Below, one piece after another: positions 1 to 8,186 of a stretch of DNA of 64,000 nt. The first letter of the stretch is position 1. Each line of letters opens with the position of its first letter. The DNA is taken from contig NZ_JAUTWQ010000015.1 in the NCBI RefSeq assembly GCF_046719735.1, positions 1 to 64,000 of the forward strand. Reading direction: 5' to 3'. Position numbers and translations under genes: made by a program. This DNA is from Halobacillus_B rhizosphaerae (lineage in GTDB: Bacteria; Bacillota; Bacilli; Bacillales; Halobacillaceae). The notes below the pieces were generated by a model. That model was not told the origin of the DNA. It searched no databases and saw nothing but the letters and a program-made list of their open reading frames with translations.

Positions 1-38
1 TCGGGTCGATCCCCGTGAGAGTAGGACGTCGCCACGTT
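1..38 (+). rRNA. rrf: 5S rRNA, 3' end only
   Basis: The first bases carry the conserved 3' segment of bacterial 5S rRNA (GTGAGAGTAGGACGTCGCCA). Two tRNA genes follow on the same strand, as is usual behind a Bacillus rRNA operon. The rest of the gene lies left of the window and the exact mature 3' end is estimated. Confidence 0.85.
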
Positions 39-91
39 GTTTGATTTTAAATTTCATATATTTAGTAAGAGCATTACCGCTTTTACATTAT

Positions 92-172
<81 letters not shown>

Positions 173-302
173 TAAACCGCAGCACTTCAGTGCATCCAAT
201 ATAGCACGTAAGTGCAACCCAATTTATTTAATGGATTACTTAGTAGTTCATTAAATTTTGTAGTTTTATTAGAGGATTTTTTTACTAGTATTTCATTTTA
301 GT

Positions 303-379
303 GGTCCGGTAGTTCAGCTGGTTAGAATGCCTGCCTGTCACGCAGGAGGTCGCGGGTTCGAGTCCCGTCCGGACCGCCA
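303..379 (+). tRNA. tRNA-Asp (GTC)
   Basis: A 77-nt cloverleaf with a GGTCCGG/CCGGACC acceptor stem, anticodon GTC in the loop CTGTCAC, T-arm GCGGGTTCGAGTCCCGT and encoded CCA. It lies about 135 bases behind tRNA-fMet and is followed at once by an intrinsic terminator. Confidence 0.96.
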
Positions 380-395
380 TTTAATTTTAATTTTT

Positions 396-427
396 CAGCC
401 TTAGGAACTTTTCCTAAGGCTTTTGTT
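396..427 (+). terminator. Intrinsic terminator of the rRNA/tRNA unit
   Basis: The hairpin GCCTTAGGAA-CTT-TTCCTAAGGC is followed by TTTTGTT. It closes the 5S-tRNA transcription unit before thiL. Confidence 0.9.
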
Positions 428-500
428 ATGGATTTTTTTAATTGTCCGCTTCCATTGGTATAATAGAAATAGTGAATGGAAGTAATTGAGGTGAATGTTT

Positions 501-1484
501 GTGGATGAATTTGCATTTATACAATCTATCCGCCCTGCCTATCTTCATCAGAAATCACTTATTCAAGGAATTGATGACGATGCTGCGGTGTTTCGTCCTG
601 GTAATAGGGATGTGGTTACTACTGTGGATACCATGGTGGATGGTGTACACTTTTCTAAAGACACGATGGAGCCCTTCCATATTGGATACAGAGCCCTTGC
701 GGCTAACTTAAGTGATCTTGCAGCGATGGGGAGTGTGCCTGCTTTTTATCTCGTGTCGCTTGTCGTTCCTAAAGATTACAGCCATGAGGAATTGAAAGGG
801 ATCTATGAAGGGATGAAGGAACTCGCTGAAGCTTATCAGGTAGATTTAATTGGGGGAGACACGGTTTCTGGCAAGGAACTGTCGATCTCCATTACTGTAA
901 TGGGTTATGTTAAAATAGGTGAAGCTCGGTATCGCTCTCACGCTCAAGCAGGAGACCGTATCTTTGTAACCGGTACTCTGGGTGATTCCAGGGGTGGTTT
1001 AGAATTACTTCTTAACCAAATGGATAGTTCTTCGGAGGCAGCTGCTTATTTAATACAGAGACATCGACAGCCATCTCCGCGTGTGCGTTTCGCTGCTTCG
1101 ATCCATGATATCGATCGACTTGCGTTAAATGATGTAAGTGATGGGATAGCCAATGAAGCAAATGAAATTGCGGCAGCTTCTCAGGTTGATCTTCATATTG
1201 AGAATAATTGGCTTCCTTGTTCCCAAGCCTTAGCTGCTCTGTTTCCTAATGATTCACAAGAGTGGATGTTGTCGGGCGGAGAAGATTTTGAACTTCTAGG
1301 TACGGTCGCTGAAGAGAATTGGCAAGCAGTACAAGCAGCAGCCGATGAATTGCATCTTCCTATCCACATCATCGGTCAAGTCGAAGAAAAAGCGAAGGAG
1401 TTTGGCCAAGTTATCCTGCATAAAAATAGCGAAGCTGCTGTGCTTAAAAAATCGGGTTATACGCATTTAAAAGGAGGAGAATAA
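501..1484 (+). CDS. thiL: Thiamine-monophosphate kinase
   Basis: Phosphorylates thiamine monophosphate to the cofactor thiamine diphosphate, the last cytosolic step of thiamine biosynthesis. The N-terminal motif GIDDDAAVF, the VDTMVDGVHF segment, LIGGDTVSG and VSDGIA are the ATP/Mg-binding landmarks of the PurM-like kinase ThiL. With the GTG start at 501 the product is 327 aa (MDEFAFIQSI...), the usual family length and N-terminus. GAGGTG at 487-492 is spaced about 8 bases from this GTG, whereas the in-frame ATG at 495 sits almost on top of it, so 501 is preferred. It is first in a run with tsaE, tsaB, rimI and tsaD, the same order as in B. subtilis (ydiA-ydiE). Confidence 0.93.
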   Translation: MDEFAFIQSIRPAYLHQKSLIQGIDDDAAVFRPGNRDVVTTVDTMVDGVHFSKDTMEPFHIGYRALAANLSDLAAMGSVPAFYLVSLVVPKDYSHEELKGIYEGMKELAEAYQVDLIGGDTVSGKELSISITVMGYVKIGEARYRSHAQAGDRIFVTGTLGDSRGGLELLLNQMDSSSEAAAYLIQRHRQPSPRVRFAASIHDIDRLALNDVSDGIANEANEIAAASQVDLHIENNWLPCSQALAALFPNDSQEWMLSGGEDFELLGTVAEENWQAVQAAADELHLPIHIIGQVEEKAKEFGQVILHKNSEAAVLKKSGYTHLKGGE

Positions 1485-1488
1485 TACG

Positions 1489-1944
1489 TTGACAACTTTT
1501 GAACTGCAAACCACTTCTCCTGAAGAAACGATGGAATTTGCTGAACGGTTAGGACGGGAGCTTTCCCCTGGAGATGTGTTAACGTTAGAAGGAGATCTTG
1601 GGGCGGGAAAAACGACCTTTACAAAAGGTTTGGGGCGTGGCCTCGGGGTCACGCGTACGATCAATAGCCCAACCTTTACTATTATTAAACAATATAAGGG
1701 GCGGATGCCCTTTTACCATATGGACGTTTATCGTCTGGAAGATAGTGATGAAGATTTAGGATTTGAGGAATTTTTTGAAGGAGAGGGCGTCACGGTGGTA
1801 GAGTGGGCGCATTTTATTGAAGAATATTTACCGGAACAGCGTTTGGCCATCCAGATCAAGTATGTGGATGACGAAAAACGTACCATAATGCTAGAAGCTT
1901 CTTCACAGCATTTTGAAGAGGTTTGTAAGGAGTTAGGCAGATGA
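1489..1944 (+). CDS. tsaE: tRNA t6A biosynthesis ATPase TsaE
   Basis: A 151-aa cytosolic P-loop ATPase that assists the TsaB-TsaD complex in making N6-threonylcarbamoyladenosine at A37 of ANN-decoding tRNAs. The Walker A motif GDLGAGKTTFTKG lies near residues 35-47, followed by SPTF and the FYHMDVYR segment seen in the YdiB/TsaE family. The start is TTG at 1489, with GGAGGAG overlapping the end of thiL. Its last codon overlaps the ATG of tsaB (ATGA), so the two are probably translationally coupled. Confidence 0.94.
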   Translation: MTTFELQTTSPEETMEFAERLGRELSPGDVLTLEGDLGAGKTTFTKGLGRGLGVTRTINSPTFTIIKQYKGRMPFYHMDVYRLEDSDEDLGFEEFFEGEGVTVVEWAHFIEEYLPEQRLAIQIKYVDDEKRTIMLEASSQHFEEVCKELGR

Positions 1945-2627
1945 ACATATTGGCCATAGATACATCAAACTATGTAATGGGTGTGGCAATCTTAAAAAAT
2001 GGTGCCGTTGCCGGGGAGTTGGTTACCCATATTAAGAAGAATCACTCCGTCCGTTTAATGCCGGCAATCAACGATTTGATGAAGGAGACAGGTACGGCAC
2101 CTGAAGAACTGGATAGGATCGCAGTTGCACAAGGGCCGGGTTCTTATACAGGCGTGAGAATCGGATTAACGACGGCGAAGACAATGGCGTGGGCCTTAAA
2201 CATTCCTGTAGTTGGAGTTTCCAGTCTTGAGGCAGCAGCGCGGCAGGGAGTATTTTTTGATGGATATATCTGTCCGTTTTTTGATGCGAGACGTGGGCTG
2301 GTTTATACTGGGCTTTATAACAGCTCCATGGAACTGGAGAAGAAGGAAGTCAACGTATTGATGGAGGATTGGCTGAAGGAGCTGCAAGGTTTGGATAAGC
2401 AGGTTCTATTCATTAGTCAGGATCTATCACTCCATGAAGCATTGATTCGCGAGATCTTAGGGGAGCAGGCGGTTATTCCGGAAAGCCCTTACCACTACGC
2501 ACGACCGGCAGCTGTAGCTTTGGCAGGGATGAAGCAAGAAGCTGGTTCCATTCATGAACTTGTGCCCAATTACTTACGACTGCCGGAAGCAGAAGCCAAG
2601 TGGCTCGCCCAGCAGGAGAACAAATAA
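1941..2627 (+). CDS. tsaB: tRNA t6A biosynthesis scaffold protein TsaB
   Basis: A 228-aa ASKHA-fold protein that dimerises with TsaD and organises the t6A transferase. The opening MNILAIDTSNYVMGVAIL and the block QGPGSYTGVRIGLTTAK are diagnostic of TsaB (YeaZ/YdiC). It overlaps tsaE by four bases and its TAA abuts the ATG of rimI, so the genes form one tight operon. Confidence 0.95.
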   Translation: MNILAIDTSNYVMGVAILKNGAVAGELVTHIKKNHSVRLMPAINDLMKETGTAPEELDRIAVAQGPGSYTGVRIGLTTAKTMAWALNIPVVGVSSLEAAARQGVFFDGYICPFFDARRGLVYTGLYNSSMELEKKEVNVLMEDWLKELQGLDKQVLFISQDLSLHEALIREILGEQAVIPESPYHYARPAAVALAGMKQEAGSIHELVPNYLRLPEAEAKWLAQQENK

Positions 2628-3074
2628 ATGACAGTGCTGATTAGACCGATGGAAGATGAGGACATAAAGGAAGTCATGGTGGTGGAGTACGCTTCCTTCG
2701 CTGTGCCCTGGACTGAGGAAACCTTTTTTAACGAGATCAATGATAATCCGTATGCTCACTATTTTGTGGCAGAAGTTGATGAGAAGGTTGTTGGCTACTG
2801 TGGTTTGTGGCTGATTATTGATGAAGCGCACATTACCAACATCGCCATACATCCCGAATTTCGAGGAATGAAGTACGGAGAAGAGTTATTCAGACAAACC
2901 TTATTAGAAGCGATTGACCGGGGGGCTGTGCAGCTTTCGCTGGAAGTACGGGTATCCAATACAGGAGCACAGCACTTATATCGTAAATTCGGGCTCGTCC
3001 CTGGAGGAATTAGAAAAAATTATTATACCGATAATGGAGAAGATGCTTTAGTAATGTGGGTGGGATTAAAATGA
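2628..3074 (+). CDS. rimI: Ribosomal-protein-alanine N-acetyltransferase (RimI-like)
   Basis: A 148-aa GNAT acetyltransferase. The acetyl-CoA pyrophosphate loop is seen as HPEFRGMKYGEELF (about residues 78-91), and the C-terminal NTGAQHLYRKFGLVPGGIRKNYY segment is typical of RimI. The family acetylates the N-terminal alanine of ribosomal protein S18. The start codon directly follows the tsaB stop, and the stop overlaps the tsaD start (ATGA), which places it in the t6A operon as in B. subtilis (ydiD). Confidence 0.9.
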   Translation: MTVLIRPMEDEDIKEVMVVEYASFAVPWTEETFFNEINDNPYAHYFVAEVDEKVVGYCGLWLIIDEAHITNIAIHPEFRGMKYGEELFRQTLLEAIDRGAVQLSLEVRVSNTGAQHLYRKFGLVPGGIRKNYYTDNGEDALVMWVGLK

Positions 3075-4126
3075 AAAATGATCAATATATTGTAGCAATA
3101 GAAACCAGCTGTGACGAGACCGCAGTGGCGATTGTGAAGAATGAACGGGAACTTGTTACGAACATTGTGGCTTCTCAAATCGAGAGTCACAAGCGATTTG
3201 GCGGAGTGGTTCCAGAAATTGCTTCCAGACACCATATTGAACAAATTACCTTAACGTTAGAGGAAGCATTTACCGAAGCTGGTCTTACGCTTGAGGATAT
3301 GGATGCGATTGCCGTTACTGAAGGACCTGGTCTGGTAGGGGCATTGTTAATCGGTGTAAATGCTGCGAAGTCATTAGCCTTTGCCAAGCAGAAACCGCTC
3401 GTCGGTGTTCATCATATTGCCGGCCACATTTATGCCAATCGATTAGAAAAAGAGTTTGAGTTTCCACTGCTTGCTTTAGTGGTCTCAGGCGGTCATACGG
3501 AACTAATCCTGATGAGGGAACATGGTTCTTTTGAAGTGATTGGAGAAACGAGAGATGATGCAGCTGGAGAAGCTTATGATAAAGTGGCCCGCACGCTGAA
3601 GCTCCCTTATCCAGGAGGGCCGTATATAGATCAGCTCGCAGCAAAAGGAGAGGAATCAATAGACTTTCCGCGAGCCTGGCTTGAAAAAGGATCGTACGAT
3701 TTTAGCTTCAGCGGCTTGAAATCCGCAGTTATCAACAGGCTTCATAATGCCAAGCAAAAAGGCGAAGAATTAAAGCCAGAAGACATTGCTGCAAGTTTTC
3801 AGGCGAGTGTCATTGATGTGTTATCCACAAAAGCATATCAAGCGGCGCAGGATTACAACGTGAAACAAGTGATCGTTGCCGGGGGAGTTGCTGCTAACAA
3901 AGGACTGCGTGCAGCGCTTCAGGAAAAGTTCAAAGACGCAGGAGCAGAGTTGCTTATTCCACCCCTTCACCTTTGCACGGATAACGCGGCGATGATTGCT
4001 GCAGCAGGGGCTGTCGCGTTTAATCAGGGTCACAGGGCAGGCTGGGATTTAAATGCAAATCCGGGCTTAGATCTTGAAAATTATGGAGATAGAAAATTAA
4101 TGAGTTATAAGGAAGACCTTTCTTAG
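3071..4126 (+). CDS. tsaD: tRNA N6-adenosine threonylcarbamoyltransferase TsaD
   Basis: The catalytic subunit that moves the threonylcarbamoyl group onto A37 of tRNA. The ATG at 3071 (MKNDQYIVAIETSCDETAVAI) overlaps the rimI stop and gives 351 aa; an in-frame ATG at 3056 is less likely. Visible motifs are VPEIASRHHIE, the metal-binding HHIAGHIYAN, VSGGHTELIL, GEAYDKVART and CTDNAAMIAAAG. The family is also known as Gcp/YdiE/YgjD and is essential in many bacteria. The stop codon lies inside the arm of the downstream terminator. Confidence 0.96.
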   Translation: MKNDQYIVAIETSCDETAVAIVKNERELVTNIVASQIESHKRFGGVVPEIASRHHIEQITLTLEEAFTEAGLTLEDMDAIAVTEGPGLVGALLIGVNAAKSLAFAKQKPLVGVHHIAGHIYANRLEKEFEFPLLALVVSGGHTELILMREHGSFEVIGETRDDAAGEAYDKVARTLKLPYPGGPYIDQLAAKGEESIDFPRAWLEKGSYDFSFSGLKSAVINRLHNAKQKGEELKPEDIAASFQASVIDVLSTKAYQAAQDYNVKQVIVAGGVAANKGLRAALQEKFKDAGAELLIPPLHLCTDNAAMIAAAGAVAFNQGHRAGWDLNANPGLDLENYGDRKLMSYKEDLS

Positions 4127-4148
4127 GAGTCTAAGAAAGGTCTTTTTT
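4114..4148 (+). terminator. Intrinsic terminator of thiL-tsaD
   Basis: AGACCTTTCTTAG and CTAAGAAAGGTCT form a 13-bp stem followed by seven T. The stem begins within the last codons of tsaD. Confidence 0.93.
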
Positions 4149-4159
4149 TAGCTGAAAAG

Positions 4160-4331
4160 TTATGCACAGATGAATAATTATGCAGTGGATAAGTTGTTAA
4201 TGGTATGTTTATTTGTGTAAAGAAATCGTTAACATAAATGTGTATAACTCTGTGGACAAATGTGGATAATGTGCATAAATGATTTAAGTTCGATAATATC
4301 AACGTTGATAAGTGGATAGAACTGTGGATAA
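4160..4331. promoter_or_regulatory. DnaA-box cluster between tsaD and ydiF
   Basis: Within 172 bases I count two perfect DnaA boxes in reverse orientation (TGTGGATAA at 4261-4269 and 4323-4331) and at least five single-mismatch boxes: TTATGCACA 4160-4168, AGTGGATAA 4184-4192, TGTGTATAA 4239-4247, TGTGGACAA 4251-4259 and TGTGCATAA 4270-4278. No gene fits here. From memory, B. subtilis has a DnaA-bound cluster in the same gcp(tsaD)-ydiF gap. Such clusters titrate DnaA and tune initiation timing. It is not oriC: no dnaA, dnaN or DUE context is present. Confidence 0.85.
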
Positions 4332-4362
4332 TATATTTGCCTCTCATACAACAATATACAAA

Positions 4363-4413
4363 CAGAATAAAAAAGAATCCCCGTAGGCCATTGGTATAAG
4401 CCTTCGGGGGATT
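4363..4413 (-). terminator. Terminator of ydiF
   Basis: Read on the minus strand, AATCCCCCGAAGGC pairs with GCCTACGGGGATT across a 12-nt loop and runs into CTTTTTTATTC. It lies just behind the ydiF stop and shields the DnaA-box region. Confidence 0.85.
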
Positions 4414-4419
4414 TAACAT

Positions 4420-6354
4420 CTAGCTATGGAGAGATTCCCACTCTTCCATGAGTGCTTCCAGCTGGGTGTTCAGTGCTTCGTTGCTTTCGGTGATTTCCAT
4501 GGAACGTTCATGGTCTTGAAATACTTTAGGATCACACAGCAGCGTTTCATTCTCCTCTAACTGTGCTTCAATTTGCTCAATCTCTTCTTCTATCTCTTCA
4601 ATTCGGCGATTTTTTCTACGTTCTTCACGCTTAGCCGCTTTATCCTGTTCAAAGCTGTTTTTCGCCTTCGGTTCCTCTTCTGGACCAGCTGCCTGCTGGC
4701 GTTCTTGCTCTTCTAACTGCTCCAGCTCATATTCCTCTCGCTTTTTCTCAACATAGTAATCGTAATCTCCGAGGAACATGCGCGTTGCATCCGGCTGCAT
4801 TTCCACGACCTGGGTCGCTATTTTGTTAATGAAATAGCGGTCGTGAGAGACAAACAGAAGGGTCCCGGGATAATCGACAAGTGCTGCTTCTAGGACCTCT
4901 TTGCTATCGAGGTCCAGGTGGTTGGTCGGCTCATCGAGCACTAGAAAGTTCGCCTTCTGCATCATCAGCTTGGCAAGGGAGAGGCGGGCTTTTTCTCCGC
5001 CGCTTAACGCTGATACGGGCTTTAGCACATCTTCTCCGGAAAAGAGAAAGTTTCCAAGCACGGTGCGAATATCTTTCTCATTCGTAAGCGGATAGTCATC
5101 CCATAACTCCTGCAGTACAGTTTTCTTCGGGTTCAGGTTCGTCTGCTCCTGATCGTAATAGCCAATTTGCACATTGGTGCCAAGCTTCACGTCTCCGTTC
5201 GCTTGAGTGAGAGTTCCCAGGATCGTTTTAAGCAGCGTAGTTTTTCCAACACCATTCGGCCCCACTAAGGCGACCGAATCCCCTCTATTTAAATCCACGT
5301 TCAAATCTTGAAACAGCAGCGGCTTATCTGCCTGATACCTGAACGAAAGATCTCGGAGCTTTAACACATCATTGCCGCTTTTGCGGTTAATTTGAAAGCT
5401 GAACTTGGCTGATTGGCCGTCTTCTTTCGGCTTTTCCAGTTTATCCATTTTCTCAAGCTGCTTTCGGCGGCTTTGCGCTCGTTTACTGGTGGTGGCCCGG
5501 ACGATATTCTTTTGAATAAAATCTTCCATCCGCTTTACTTCCGACTGCTGCTTTTCAAATCGTTTCATTTCAAGCTCAAAGTCTGCTTCTTTCTTCTTTA
5601 AATAATCACTGTAATTGCCTGGATATTTCTTAGAAGCCTGGTAAGCAATCTCGTAAACGGTATTGACGATCTTATCGAGGAAGTAGCGGTCGTGGGAAAC
5701 GATCACTACAGCTCCCTGATAAGACTGCAGATAGCCCTCGAGCCAGGCGAGTGTGTCAATGTCTAAGTGGTTGGTCGGTTCGTCCAGAATTAAGACATCC
5801 GGACTGGTCAGCAGCAGTTTGCCGAGAGCGAGCCGTGTTTTCTGGCCTCCGCTTAACGACGTAATCGCCGTGTCCCAGTCCTTCTTAGTGAAATTCAGCC
5901 CGTTCAGCACGGATTTAATCTCCGCTTCATACTGATAGCCGCCAGCGGTCTTAAAGTAATCCTGCTTGCGGTCATATTCAGCCAGCAGCTGTTCGTACTG
6001 CTGCGGGTTATCTAATAAATCAGGATCGGCCATTTGCGCTTCCATCGTTCGCAGCTCTGCTTCCAGCTGCTTTAAATGGGTAAAGACCATTTCCATTTCC
6101 TTATAAATCGTTTGATCTGACTGCAGACCTGTGTTCTGCGCTAAATAACCGACGGTCGTTTCTTTCGGTTTAAAAATATCACCGGAATCATGGCTCATTT
6201 CGCCCGCCATCATTTTCAACAGCGTCGATTTTCCGGCTCCATTCCGTCCGACAATCGCGATTCGATCATTCATTTGTACTTCCAATTTAATATTCGATAA
6301 AATTAATTCCGCGCCAAAGCGCTTCGTTAATTGATTCAGCTGCATGAGAATCAT
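4420..6354 (-). CDS. ydiF: ABC-F family ATPase (YdiF-like)
   Basis: A 644-aa cytosolic ABC-F protein with two ABC domains and no membrane segments. Domain 1 has Walker A GRNGAGKSTLLK and signature LSGGQKTRLALGK. Domain 2 has Walker A GPNGVGKTTLLK and signature LSGGEKARLSLAK. Both have LILDEPTNHLD-type Walker B motifs. A charged P-site-tRNA-interaction linker (about residues 235-300) separates them, and the C-terminus is a predicted coiled coil rich in Glu/Arg. ABC-F proteins bind the ribosomal E site and relieve stalling or antibiotic inhibition. The start is supported by GAGGTGA eight bases upstream. It is convergent to tsaD and divergent from moaC, as in B. subtilis. Confidence 0.93.
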   Translation of the reverse strand: MILMQLNQLTKRFGAELILSNIKLEVQMNDRIAIVGRNGAGKSTLLKMMAGEMSHDSGDIFKPKETTVGYLAQNTGLQSDQTIYKEMEMVFTHLKQLEAELRTMEAQMADPDLLDNPQQYEQLLAEYDRKQDYFKTAGGYQYEAEIKSVLNGLNFTKKDWDTAITSLSGGQKTRLALGKLLLTSPDVLILDEPTNHLDIDTLAWLEGYLQSYQGAVVIVSHDRYFLDKIVNTVYEIAYQASKKYPGNYSDYLKKKEADFELEMKRFEKQQSEVKRMEDFIQKNIVRATTSKRAQSRRKQLEKMDKLEKPKEDGQSAKFSFQINRKSGNDVLKLRDLSFRYQADKPLLFQDLNVDLNRGDSVALVGPNGVGKTTLLKTILGTLTQANGDVKLGTNVQIGYYDQEQTNLNPKKTVLQELWDDYPLTNEKDIRTVLGNFLFSGEDVLKPVSALSGGEKARLSLAKLMMQKANFLVLDEPTNHLDLDSKEVLEAALVDYPGTLLFVSHDRYFINKIATQVVEMQPDATRMFLGDYDYYVEKKREEYELEQLEEQERQQAAGPEEEPKAKNSFEQDKAAKREERRKNRRIEEIEEEIEQIEAQLEENETLLCDPKVFQDHERSMEITESNEALNTQLEALMEEWESLHS

Positions 6355-6521
6355 GTCGTTTCACCTCAATGAAATAAGTGTATCTTATATAGGAAGAGAG
6401 TAGCAAGGTTCTAGTTCGCAGTTTGTGAAATCTTTAACGACTTAAGGTTGATTTTTTGGTAGAATAAGAGTAGTCTTTCAGTGTTGAGATTGTGAAATTT
6501 AATAGTTAAAGGGGCATTCAA

Positions 6522-7010
6522 ATGGCTGAGTTTACCCATTTTAATACTCAGGGCCGAGCACGAATGGTCGATATTTCTGACAAAGAAGAATCCGTCCGCA
6601 CGGCTGCCGCACGTACGAGTGTGCAGGTCAATGCAGAGATTTATAATCATATAGCGAATAACTCGATAAAAAAAGGGGACGTGCTCGCCGTCGCACAGGT
6701 AGCAGGCATTATGGCAGCGAAGAAAACGTCCGACTGGATTCCCATGTGTCATCCGCTGTCTCTTTCAGGCGTAGATGTAACCTTCGATTGGGACGTGGAA
6801 GGTAAACAACCGGAATTGCACATCCATGTTTCAGTGAAAACAAAGGGAAGTACCGGTGTGGAAATGGAAGCGCTAACGGCCGCATCCGCAGCGGCGTTGA
6901 CGGTTTACGATATGTGCAAGGCGTTAGATAAAGGGATGGTAATCGGACCGACTTACCTGGAAGAGAAGACAGGCGGGAAGAACGGAGATTACCAGAGGAA
7001 AGACCGGTAG
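6522..7010 (+). CDS. moaC: Cyclic pyranopterin monophosphate synthase
   Basis: A 162-aa enzyme of molybdenum cofactor synthesis that converts the MoaA product 3',8-cyclo-GTP to cyclic pyranopterin monophosphate. The signature MCHPLSLSG (about residues 74-82) and the block GVEMEALTAASAAALTVYDMCK are strongly conserved in MoaC. AAAGGGGCAT provides the ribosome site. The gene precedes rex by 14 bases and is probably cotranscribed with it, as ydiG-ydiH in B. subtilis. No other moa gene is visible here. Confidence 0.95.
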   Translation: MAEFTHFNTQGRARMVDISDKEESVRTAAARTSVQVNAEIYNHIANNSIKKGDVLAVAQVAGIMAAKKTSDWIPMCHPLSLSGVDVTFDWDVEGKQPELHIHVSVKTKGSTGVEMEALTAASAAALTVYDMCKALDKGMVIGPTYLEEKTGGKNGDYQRKDR

Positions 7011-7024
7011 AAGGAGGAAGTCAA

Positions 7025-7678
7025 ATGGATCTTGAACAAACCAAAATACCCCAGGCGACGGCAAAGCGGCTTCCGCTTTATTACCGTTTCTTAAATAATC
7101 TGCACAGCCAGGGAAAAATGCGAGTCTCTTCCAAAGAGCTTAGTGAAGCGGTGAAGGTCGATTCCGCAACGATACGCAGAGACTTTTCTTACTTCGGGGC
7201 ACTTGGCAAGAAAGGCTACGGCTATAATGTTGAATACTTACTCTCTTTTTTCAGAAAAACTCTGGATCAGGATGAAACCACAAAGGTAGCATTGATTGGT
7301 GTTGGGAATTTGGGCACCGCTTTTCTAAACTATAACTTTACGAAAAATAATAATACGAAGATCGAAGTGGCATTTGATGCGAATTACGACCGGGTCGGGC
7401 AGGAAGTTGGCGGAGTACCTGTTGAACATATTGATAATTTGGAAAAGAAAATGGGAGATCTGTCCGTAGCTATTTTAACGGTACCGGCATCCGCAGCACA
7501 AGGGATTGCCGACCGACTGGTTGAAGCCGGGGTATCTGGTATCCTGAATTTCACACCGGCGCGGATCAGCGTTCCTGCCAATGTCAGGGTGCACCATATT
7601 GATTTGTCTATTGAATTACAAGCGCTTGTTTATTTCTTGAAGCATTATCCGCTCTCAGAAATGCAGGAGGATGAATGA
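7025..7678 (+). CDS. rex: Redox-sensing transcriptional repressor Rex
   Basis: A 217-aa repressor that senses the NADH/NAD+ ratio and controls fermentation and anaerobic respiration genes. The N-terminal winged helix covers about residues 1-80 (SSKELSEAVKVDSATIRRDF is the recognition region). A Rossmann domain follows with GVGNLGTAFLNY, and a C-terminal domain-swap helix ends IELQALVYFLKHYPL. GGAGG at 7013-7017 supports the ATG. A TTGTGAAAT-type half site occurs twice upstream of moaC (near 6423 and 6489), which resembles half a Rex box; autoregulation is only a guess. Confidence 0.95.
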   Translation: MDLEQTKIPQATAKRLPLYYRFLNNLHSQGKMRVSSKELSEAVKVDSATIRRDFSYFGALGKKGYGYNVEYLLSFFRKTLDQDETTKVALIGVGNLGTAFLNYNFTKNNNTKIEVAFDANYDRVGQEVGGVPVEHIDNLEKKMGDLSVAILTVPASAAQGIADRLVEAGVSGILNFTPARISVPANVRVHHIDLSIELQALVYFLKHYPLSEMQEDE

Positions 7679-7680
7679 AG

Positions 7681-7713
7681 AAAAAAGGGGAACCGTTCTG
7701 GTTGTCCTTTTTT
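7681..7713 (+). terminator. Probable terminator after rex
   Basis: AAAAGGGGAACC and GGTTGTCCTTTT form an imperfect stem with a GTTCT loop, ending in a run of T three bases behind the rex stop. Confidence 0.65.
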
Positions 7714-7916
7714 TGTCTGGAATTCTAATAGAGGGTAAAAGGGAAGATGATAAGGGTTCGTAGAATAACAAGAAAAGGTTGAGTGGGTGCACGGGGAGTA
7801 TTTGATTGGTCTCTTCTATAACGGACGGTACCGTTTCACATAAAAGTGTGGGAGAGACGATAAGTGAGGGAGCAAGTTCAATCGCATATGCTGGCTCTAC
7901 GTTAAAGGAGGGTATT

Positions 7917-8147
7917 ATGGACAGAAAAAAGGATCACATCTCTTTAATGTTTTTGTTTCCTTTGTTTACGTTTACTTTTACAGTTGCAGGCTTAACCATT
8001 TACCTAGCTATCATTATAGGAATCATTGGGTTTCTTACCGCTTTGAACTTGATCTTCTTGAAAAAGAATGTTAAATCAAATGTGATCTGTCTAGGACTTA
8101 TTCTGATCATTCAGCTGTTTCAGCTCTATATATTTGTAAGTGTTTAG
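7917..8147 (+). CDS. Small membrane protein, unknown
   Basis: A 76-aa product starting MDRKKDHISLMF with GGAGGG five bases before the ATG. An in-frame ATG at 7806 would add 37 low-complexity residues without a ribosome site and is not favoured. Two or three hydrophobic helices (LMFLFPLFTFTFTVAGLTIYL, IIGIIGFLTALNLIFL, LGLILIIQLFQLYIFV) fill most of the protein. I do not recognise the family. It stands alone between rex and the MFS gene. Confidence 0.6.
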   Translation: MDRKKDHISLMFLFPLFTFTFTVAGLTIYLAIIIGIIGFLTALNLIFLKKNVKSNVICLGLILIIQLFQLYIFVSV

Positions 8148-8186
8148 GTTAAGGGGAACTTCGTAAGGCGAAAGATTGGAGGGTCT

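Noticed and set aside
4160..4331. DnaA boxes as a chromosomal or plasmid origin
   Set aside because: No dnaA, dnaN, repA-like gene or AT-rich unwinding element is nearby, and the same gap has a DnaA-bound cluster in B. subtilis from memory. A non-origin cluster is more likely.
7808..7858. T-box-like GGTACCG and a GTCTCT/AGAGAC stem
   Set aside because: No specifier loop, no T-box core and no aminoacyl-tRNA or amino acid gene follows. The pairing may be chance.
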